Positions 57,884 to 64,000 of a stretch of 64,000 nt of DNA are shown piece after piece. Made by a program: the position numbers and the translations under genes. The DNA comes from Clostridia bacterium (GTDB lineage Bacteria > Bacillota > Clostridia > DUPQ01). The notes beneath the pieces are model-generated. The model saw only the letters and a list, made by a program, of their open reading frames with translations. It had not been told where the DNA came from and made no database searches. The DNA lies in assembly GCA_030592085.1 (NCBI GenBank), contig JAUUZV010000001.1, positions 1 to 64,000 on the forward strand, in the 5' to 3' direction. Numbering within the stretch: position 1 is the stretch's first letter; each line of letters opens with the position of its first letter.

Positions 57884-60390
57884 CGTTTCCTCATTATAAC
57901 AACAAAAACTGTAAAAAGTATCACAATAAATGCTATTATTAATCCTACTAAAAACGTATTATCTGTAAGTATGTTTTCTTGATTAACAACAGGCTCACTA
58001 ACCGTACTATTTATATCCGTAATTGCAAATGCTGATTGTGGAACTATTACAAAACTTAATAAAACGTTAACAAATAAAATAATAAAAATACCACTTATTA
58101 CTTTAACCATGATAGATGCATTAGCAAATCTCAATAATAATACAGCACCACCAATAATTAAAATTGTAAAAATATAAAATGGAATATTCAATGATAATAT
58201 AGGTATTTTAGCTGTCAAAGCTTTAATAGTATTACTACCAAAATTACCCATTATTTCTAAAAAATTAAACTGTTTTACTACTGGATTATAAGTTATTGGA
58301 ATTGTTATACTTTGACAAACATCAAAGGTTATTATTAATTGGCTTTCAATACTTTCAAGCCCTCTATAATTTCTAAGAACGCTTATTTCTTGCTCTGAAT
58401 TGCCAGCAATAATAGCAGTTGCTCCGCGCACTTCAAAATTATCATTGCTTATTGTGTAAGATGGTATTACTGAAGTATCTTCACCATTTTTAAGATCAAC
58501 TTTTAATACTAATGTATTCTGAAAAAATTCTAATTCTTTAGGTTTAACTTCAAAATTACAATCTTTTTTTTGTACTGTTGGTGTGCCACTACCACCACTA
58601 CTAGGAGCTGATGGTGTTGGATCTGCTGAAATTATAATATTTATATCAACTGCTGATGTGTTTGTATTACCTGAATCATCTGAACAATAAGCATACTCCC
58701 AAACTAAAACCCCTGTACCATAACTACTCATAGATAATGTTCTACTAACAGTATCATTTACTTTTGTGTCTGTGTTAGTAACATTAAATCGTGGAATACC
58801 TAAATCAGATTTATAAAATTGAAATATACAAGCATTTGCTGACACTGTTGATATTGAATCTATAACCGTTGCATAAAATGTAATAGTATCACTTATATAA
58901 ACGCTAGTTGATGATGTAGTAAAATTAGTAGCGTTTGGTGGTGTAACATCTCCAATAGTAACCGTATCATTTACCCAATCACTCCAATTAAAACCATCAA
59001 ATACTCTTGCTGAAGCTATCCAAATCTCATTAGCTGTTGTATTTCCAAAACCAATTGTTGTAAGATTTTCATAATCAATAGTAATATTATCATCTATATA
59101 CCATATTATTTGACTTTCTTGCCAAGTGTCATCATCTGCATCAAAAAAAGTAAGTGAAACATTCAAATCTTCATTTTCATTTAATGGTTTACCAATAATA
59201 TCTATTTTTACTATAGGTATAGTCTTAGTAATTATTATAATTATTTCATCTGTCTGATTATTATTATTATAACTATCATTAGCAAAAATTTGATAAGCAC
59301 ACTCTGTAATATCAGAAGTATTTATTAAATCTTTTGTAATATTCATGCTATAAAATATACCAGAAACATCTATAGATGTATTTATCCAAACACCACCAGT
59401 ACAATTCCAAGAAAATATTATATTAGATAAATCAGTATTTTCTGTAACATTTATTTGATATAAAATTGTATCATTTATTTTAGGAACTGTATTATTTATT
59501 GATATAGAAAATGTTGGAAATTGTTGCAAATTATATTCAATATAAACACTATCAATATCAATATCACCAACCTCTCCAGTAATATTTATTTCATATGAAC
59601 AATTATCAGTAGGACAGACATCATAAAAATTTATTAATCTAGTTGTTAAATTTATAGTATTTGTAGTATACCAATTTGAAGTATTTGAATAAAGTATTTC
59701 ATCGTCTCCAACAATTACAACATTATCTGGAAGCCAATCATCCCTATAAGTTTTAAATTGATTAAAATAATCAATATATATGCCACGATTAGATTCTGGA
59801 AAAGTAAAATCAACTTGACTCATAGTAAAAGTCGAAGATGTTTTTATATTATTCCAATTTGAATTAAAACTAGCTTCTGTATATTCTGTATTTGATGTCA
59901 TGCTTTCCATTGTTATTAGTGAAGTACTTCTTATAGAACCAGCAGCAGACCCATCACCAGTTATAACTTTTAATATAACATCAGAATCTGTCGCATTAAA
60001 ACATCTATCAGCAGAACATCCATATACACAATCTGCCATGGTTATTGTTACAGTATTGCCACCATTCCAAGAATCATCCTCGTCATATACATAATTGTTA
60101 TCATCTGCTGTTGTAGATGCACAATTACCACTATCACCAGTAACAGATGCACAACTTTTTGTACACCCAGTCCTACCAGATACATTATTATAATAGTCAC
60201 CACCTACAACTATATTAGCTGTAATTATTTCAACATTTGCTGGAAGATTTATCCATGTATAATTATATACACCAACTCCAGTATATCTATAATTTTTAGA
60301 ACTTGAACTATCATTAAATGTTGTTAATGTTAGCGCTGTCACCTGTGAACATATAAAAATTAATAATATAAATAATACTAATTTATTCAT
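57880..60390 (-). CDS. 836-aa surface protein with Ig-like domains and C-terminal membrane module
   Basis: Signal peptide MNKLVLFILLIFICSQVTA, a large beta-rich ectodomain with sequons and cysteines (about 20-600), a PSAPSSGGSG linker near 607, then the domain starting KKDCNFEVKPKELEFFQNTL and at least three TM helices at the end, matched in the 300-aa neighbour. The C-terminal module is probably a conserved membrane-linked unit used to display different ectodomains. Surface/envelope glycoprotein. Confidence 0.85.
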   Translation of the reverse strand: MNKLVLFILLIFICSQVTALTLTTFNDSSSSKNYRYTGVGVYNYTWINLPANVEIITANIVVGGDYYNNVSGRTGCTKSCASVTGDSGNCASTTADDNNYVYDEDDSWNGGNTVTITMADCVYGCSADRCFNATDSDVILKVITGDGSAAGSIRSTSLITMESMTSNTEYTEASFNSNWNNIKTSSTFTMSQVDFTFPESNRGIYIDYFNQFKTYRDDWLPDNVVIVGDDEILYSNTSNWYTTNTINLTTRLINFYDVCPTDNCSYEINITGEVGDIDIDSVYIEYNLQQFPTFSISINNTVPKINDTILYQINVTENTDLSNIIFSWNCTGGVWINTSIDVSGIFYSMNITKDLINTSDITECAYQIFANDSYNNNNQTDEIIIIITKTIPIVKIDIIGKPLNENEDLNVSLTFFDADDDTWQESQIIWYIDDNITIDYENLTTIGFGNTTANEIWIASARVFDGFNWSDWVNDTVTIGDVTPPNATNFTTSSTSVYISDTITFYATVIDSISTVSANACIFQFYKSDLGIPRFNVTNTDTKVNDTVSRTLSMSSYGTGVLVWEYAYCSDDSGNTNTSAVDINIIISADPTPSAPSSGGSGTPTVQKKDCNFEVKPKELEFFQNTLVLKVDLKNGEDTSVIPSYTISNDNFEVRGATAIIAGNSEQEISVLRNYRGLESIESQLIITFDVCQSITIPITYNPVVKQFNFLEIMGNFGSNTIKALTAKIPILSLNIPFYIFTILIIGGAVLLLRFANASIMVKVISGIFIILFVNVLLSFVIVPQSAFAITDINSTVSEPVVNQENILTDNTFLVGLIIAFIVILFTVFVVIMRKR

Positions 60391-60869
60391 TTATAATCAC
60401 CATAATAACTATAAACGTCTACCAATATCTCATCCAGTACTTTATAAAAACTTTCTTCATGATTATAAGACTCAATATAACTATAACCTTGAACTTCTTG
60501 TTGATAATGTGTCACTTCATGTACCAATGTATTAAAACCACATCCATTTTCTGAAACAAGTATTTTTGATCCCCACATATAATAACCAACCCTATTATCA
60601 CCAGACCATGAAACTGAACAATCTTTACAATTAAGCCATTGAACAGAATCTAAAATATTTTTCTCTTCCATTATTTTTATAGTATTTAGCCCTTTTAAAT
60701 ATTTAAAAGGAATATCATATATATTACCTAGACAATCAGCTTTATCTATTTTATCACTATAAAATTTTATTTTTATTCCATTATAATCTATTGGTTTTAT
60801 CCAAGCTGATACAGTTGTCACTAATAATAATATTATAATACATACACTCCATAATTTATTCATTTTCAT
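60387..60869 (-). CDS. secreted zinc metalloprotease-like protein (HExxH)
   Basis: 160 aa. Signal peptide (1-22), then TLVHEVTHYQQEVQ with H117-E118-x2-H121, the zincin motif; a later NHEESFYKVLDEI gives possible third ligands. Four or more cysteines. Small secreted protease in a surface-protein operon: could mature virion proteins or attack host surface layer. Overlaps the 836-aa gene by 4 bases. Confidence 0.8.
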   Translation of the reverse strand: MKMNKLWSVCIIILLLVTTVSAWIKPIDYNGIKIKFYSDKIDKADCLGNIYDIPFKYLKGLNTIKIMEEKNILDSVQWLNCKDCSVSWSGDNRVGYYMWGSKILVSENGCGFNTLVHEVTHYQQEVQGYSYIESYNHEESFYKVLDEILVDVYSYYGDYK

Positions 60870-63389
60870 TTATTTTTTCTTTAATTTTATTATCAATGTT
60901 ACTACTCCTATTAAAAGAAATCCCCCAACAATTAACCAAACCCACCAATAATTACCAGGACTACTAAATACCGGATCACAATTACGAGTTCCTCCATATT
61001 CTATACAAATATCTACACAATCAAAATCACAACTTCCACCACAATCTCTGCCATCTTCGTCACCATCTACAATGTGATTATAACAATGATCTGGAGCTCG
61101 TTGTTTACTACAATCTTTATCTTTTCCATAAGTCTCTAAACAAATTCCACCACAATCAATACCATCTTCATCTTGATTTTGTCTACCATCAAAACAACTA
61201 ACACAATCTTCTTTAACATCAACTAATTCTGAAACTGGTGGTCTATTCCTAAAGTCATAAATTTGAGCTATGTCAATTGGTTTACACCCAGGCCCCGAAC
61301 TTCCAAACTTACAAACATAATTACATACAGGTACATCAAGCCACACCATATTATTAATTTGTGCTGGTAAAATTAAATTTGGAAGATTTTTATAATCACA
61401 TAAATAATCATTTAAACTTACCATCTTCTTAAAATCAACACAAATTGGTTTTATATTTCCCATTTCAAGACATGATAGTGCACAATCTTTATTTCCGTCA
61501 CATTGTCTAACACAGTCTTCATGTGCAATCATATCTAAAAACGCAATTCTTTTATCTTCAGTATTTATTAAATCATAATCAACACATTCTTGAAGATTTG
61601 TCAACCAAAACTCATCACTTTCACATGGCACTAATGGATATGATGTTGTGGCATAACATCCATATTCTGTAAATATCATTCTATCTTCTGGAATTCCATA
61701 TTGATCACACATTGGATTTATAACAACTCTAAATGTTTTACTATCAATGTTTTTTGGGTGTGATACAGACTTTACTGAAGCTATACAAGTTTGAATAATC
61801 CCTTCACCACTAATTACTAACTCAGCTACACTTTTACTATCTGCTGCTATTGTTAATCTTTTACTTTGTTGTGATATTGCAAATGGACATTCTAAATTTA
61901 CGTCAAAACTATCGTCTTCAGTTCCAGCATTTTTAACACCAATAAATATTTTACTAAGCATATTTGAATCAATACTAATATCAGTTGTTATACCATCAAT
62001 AGCTAAATTTTTATCATCTGAAATTCCTAAAATTTCTGGTTTTCCTTCTGGTATAAAAATTCCAACTTTACTTGCTCTAATAGTCAATTTCAATAATGGA
62101 TAAACAATACTTGTTTCTGTATCACATTCATATACATTTTTATCTTCATTAAAGAAACAGTCTCCTGTCTTAATTTCAGAATCTAAACTATGATACAAAG
62201 ATTTTAAAGTGGTATATTTTGTAAATGTAGAATCTGCTCCAATTGCTGGATCGATAGCTGTTACTGTAGTTGGTGTAACAAGAGTATATGTATAATAATT
62301 ATTATCTATTCTTGATAATTCATTTAAATTATCTAAATAGCTTTGAAAATTACTTCCTGCTCCATTATCTACCGTCTTAATTTCTTGTGTGTCTATATTT
62401 TTAATAAGAGCGTTATATATTGCAGGCTGAGGACAAAATTGTGTTCCTACTAAATTCCCTGCCCATTGAATCTTTCCTAATTCTCCTAATTCAACAACCA
62501 TATCATTCTCAGTAATTACTCCTTCAAAAATTTCTCCACTTTCTAGTGTTATTTTTACTCTTGCTTTATAACTTACTAAAGGTGTAGTAGAAATATCATA
62601 AACACCATATTGTGGAAGTAAACTTATATGTTGAACTCTCCAGTCACCATTATCTACTGCAACACCCGTTGTAGCTATACTTTCAAAACAACAAAGACCA
62701 GGTTTTTCTTCCCATCCAGGTGGTAATTTTGATTGTACTATAGTATTACAATCACTACCACTACATACTCCACAGCCTTCATGATATGGAGGATGAGATC
62801 TACATAATATTTGTTTTGAATTAGTTGAAAGTAATTGACATTCACCAGGAAGAACTGTATTACTTTCTTCTGGAAACCAACCACACCATTCACTATGAGT
62901 TCCTTGTGTAACCTGATCTAAATCAACCATCCGTTCGCAATTTTCTATTCCATCTTCTTGACAAGCATAAATTACATCATCTAAATCAACAGCTTGAAAT
63001 GGACATGGAAATCCTAAACATTGTTCTTGAATCCAATAATCATATAATTGGCCTATAACTTCATCACTTTTTTCAATATTATAATTACATGAAACATCAT
63101 CCAAATTAAATTCAATTTTAAATTTAGATGCAGGCACATTCTTTAAATTATATCTAACAATATCCTCAGCACTTATCTCACCTACAACACTTTCTGCACC
63201 CTGATTCATTGATAATGCAATCACCCATTCAGTACTTTCAGATGCCCCATAAGTTTCTACTGAATCAATAGAAAATATTGTAGCACCACCTTGAATAGTA
63301 TCTATTGAAAATGGTTTAAATACTACTAAACCTAATAAAGCAACTAATAAAAGTACTATAAATATATTTCTGATTGCGTGTTTTGCCAT
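60870..63389 (-). CDS. 839-aa secreted Cys-rich surface protein, type I anchor
   Basis: N-terminal signal anchor (about 9-28), a long ectodomain with many cysteines, several in short loops (CNYNIEKSDEV, CGVCSGSDC, CVRQCDGNKDCALSC), then two NGxxDxxExGxDCGGxC-type repeats (RQNQDEDGIDCGGICLE about 729; NHIVDGDEDGRDCGGSC about 763), a C-terminal TM (about 814-834) and LKKK. The DCGG motif is common in archaeal/bacterial surface proteins. Likely virion spike or adhesin. Longest gene of the cluster after the giant adhesin. Confidence 0.85.
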   Translation of the reverse strand: MAKHAIRNIFIVLLLVALLGLVVFKPFSIDTIQGGATIFSIDSVETYGASESTEWVIALSMNQGAESVVGEISAEDIVRYNLKNVPASKFKIEFNLDDVSCNYNIEKSDEVIGQLYDYWIQEQCLGFPCPFQAVDLDDVIYACQEDGIENCERMVDLDQVTQGTHSEWCGWFPEESNTVLPGECQLLSTNSKQILCRSHPPYHEGCGVCSGSDCNTIVQSKLPPGWEEKPGLCCFESIATTGVAVDNGDWRVQHISLLPQYGVYDISTTPLVSYKARVKITLESGEIFEGVITENDMVVELGELGKIQWAGNLVGTQFCPQPAIYNALIKNIDTQEIKTVDNGAGSNFQSYLDNLNELSRIDNNYYTYTLVTPTTVTAIDPAIGADSTFTKYTTLKSLYHSLDSEIKTGDCFFNEDKNVYECDTETSIVYPLLKLTIRASKVGIFIPEGKPEILGISDDKNLAIDGITTDISIDSNMLSKIFIGVKNAGTEDDSFDVNLECPFAISQQSKRLTIAADSKSVAELVISGEGIIQTCIASVKSVSHPKNIDSKTFRVVINPMCDQYGIPEDRMIFTEYGCYATTSYPLVPCESDEFWLTNLQECVDYDLINTEDKRIAFLDMIAHEDCVRQCDGNKDCALSCLEMGNIKPICVDFKKMVSLNDYLCDYKNLPNLILPAQINNMVWLDVPVCNYVCKFGSSGPGCKPIDIAQIYDFRNRPPVSELVDVKEDCVSCFDGRQNQDEDGIDCGGICLETYGKDKDCSKQRAPDHCYNHIVDGDEDGRDCGGSCDFDCVDICIEYGGTRNCDPVFSSPGNYWWVWLIVGGFLLIGVVTLIIKLKKK

Positions 63390-63443
63390 TTTTAATCATC
63401 TCCATAATTTTGTTTGAATACTTATGATTGTGAATTTATTAAT

Positions 63444-63466
63444 TTAAAAAATAAAAAAAATAATTA
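63444..63466 (-). terminator. T-tract terminator after the 112-aa hydrophobic protein
   Basis: Minus-strand T runs split by an A, just after the stop at 63475; isolates this gene as a highly expressed transcript. Confidence 0.6.
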
Positions 63467-63474
63467 AAATAAAT

Positions 63475-63813
63475 TTATTCTAATTTTGCTGCTAAAGTTG
63501 TTACTGCAACAGGTATTGCTACAGGTACGCTTAAAAATGCAATTCTAGATAGAACAGCTTCTAAAACAATACCAATACCAGGTAGAATTGATAATATTCC
63601 ACCACCAATTCCAAGCACAAGTGCTGAAACCATAACTGCAGTCACTTCTCCTTTTGCGATATTTAGCAGACCAATTAATAGACCAGCTACAACTAACACA
63701 ATAGGAACCCACATTATTTCAGGCATAACATTAAGACCCTCAAGCAATCCAACTATAATCGCACCGATAAAGCCTACAATGTATAATATACCACTTAATC
63801 CAAGTTTATTCAT
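63475..63813 (-). CDS. 112-aa hydrophobic protein, four TM helices; candidate small capsid/membrane protein
   Basis: MNKLGLSGILYIVGFIGAII and on. Helices at about 6-24, 34-53, 58-77 and 85-107, Gly/Ala/Val-rich. GGAGGCGAAAA site and a dedicated terminator suggest abundant product. Resembles, from memory, small hydrophobic proteins common in DPANN archaea. In spindle-shaped archaeal viruses the capsid protein is a short hydrophobic helix-pair protein; this is larger and only suggestive. Confidence 0.7.
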   Translation of the reverse strand: MNKLGLSGILYIVGFIGAIIVGLLEGLNVMPEIMWVPIVLVVAGLLIGLLNIAKGEVTAVMVSALVLGIGGGILSILPGIGIVLEAVLSRIAFLSVPVAIPVAVTTLAAKLE

Positions 63814-63830
63814 TTTATTTTTCGCCTCCT

Positions 63831-63941
63831 TTAGTTTTTATGTTTTTTCATTAGTATTGCTGCTATTATAACTAATATCATTGCAACAACACTTAGCAAG
63901 AAAAAAATAACTTCCTTACTTAATGTAATATCTAAATTCAT
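63831..63941 (-). CDS. 36-aa single-pass membrane microprotein
   Basis: Reads MNLDITLSKEVIFFLLSVVA and on, ending MKKHKN. GAGGTGAAC precedes the ATG by about 8 bases. One helix then a basic end. Confidence 0.6.
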   Translation of the reverse strand: MNLDITLSKEVIFFLLSVVAMILVIIAAILMKKHKN

Positions 63942-63957
63942 TTTATTTTAGTTCACC

Positions 63958-64000
63958 TCACTGAAGCTTAATAAGATGTTTTAAAATATCTACTACTGAT
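63958..64000 (-). CDS. C-terminal end of an off-window gene
   Basis: The last 13 codons read SVVDILKHLIKLQ and stop at TGA 63958-63960 on the minus strand. The GAGGTGAAC site for the next gene overlaps the stop. Too short for identification. Confidence 0.35.
   Translation of the reverse strand, partial: SVVDILKHLIKLQ

Noticed and set aside
1..64000. CRISPR array
   Set aside because: No regularly spaced repeats with unique spacers; the tandem repeats seen at 17301, 33558 and 37057 have no spacers.
1..64000. Tailed-virus hallmark genes (terminase, portal, tail tape measure)
   Set aside because: None recognised; the packaging ATPase is FtsK/HerA-like and the long proteins are surface proteins with signal peptides.

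Overview
The window reads as a strongly AT-rich, densely packed genome segment of an archaeal virus or virus-like element. No ribosomal or core metabolic genes are visible. The control signals look archaeal: TTTAAATA-type TATA boxes about 26-40 bases upstream of starts, T-tract terminators of the form TTTTTTTATTTTTTT, and GGAGG/GGTG ribosome binding sites. Archaeal protein types include a histone-fold protein, an archaeal/ER-type Ser-His signal peptidase, a class III (pilin-like) signal protein, a GTP cyclohydrolase IB and a primase-polymerase. Several surface-protein motifs (AMDFLMTYGWAILVV, DSDGG repeats, NGxxDxxExGxDCGGxC) are ones I associate from memory with DPANN archaea, so a DPANN-type host is my best guess; this is inference.

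Layout. Positions 1-12819 are all on the minus strand and look like the virion/envelope module. Two paralogous secreted proteins (365 and 337 aa) are each followed by a T-tract terminator, with a CPBP-like membrane protein between them. They are followed by cysteine-rich C-terminally anchored proteins, a long series of membrane microproteins of 30-130 aa, a membrane-anchored JAMM metalloprotease and a large surface protein cut by the left edge. Positions 12820-14236 are a control region with a GC-richer island and promoters.

Positions 14237-44576 are on the plus strand. In order: a primase-helicase; a 9-bp iteron array (candidate origin); a nuclease; a 7-deazaguanine block (QueD, QueE, phosphoribosyltransferase, dCTP deaminase/dUTPase family, GTP cyclohydrolase IB, a possible T-fold protein, a MazG-like protein, a DpdA-like transglycosylase); a B-family DNA polymerase split into two coupled genes; zinc ribbons; an E1-like enzyme with a small protein ending in Gly-Gly two genes upstream; a histone-fold protein; DNA-binding regulators; membrane and pilin-like proteins; and a FtsK/HerA-type ATPase probably used for packaging.

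Positions 44584-64000 return to the minus strand: signal peptidase, glycosyltransferase, small regulators, a candidate structured RNA, a serine recombinase, then a second surface module with proteins of 1314, 300, 836, 160 (HExxH protease) and 839 aa and a 112-aa hydrophobic protein. If the molecule is circular, the two minus-strand arms would form one continuous structural region.

Working model: PrimPol, PolB and nuclease replicate the genome. The deazaguanine block makes a modified guanine precursor and DpdA exchanges it into viral DNA, which would resist host restriction. The FtsK/HerA ATPase packages the DNA. The signal peptidase, glycosyltransferase, pilin-like protein and anchored surface proteins build a decorated, probably non-tailed virion; no terminase, portal or tail genes were recognised. 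The less ordinary elements are the E1/Gly-Gly/JAMM set, two genes that appear to start on ATC, an RHH regulator behind near-perfect operator repeats, and GC-richer islands that look like RNAs or sites rather than genes.
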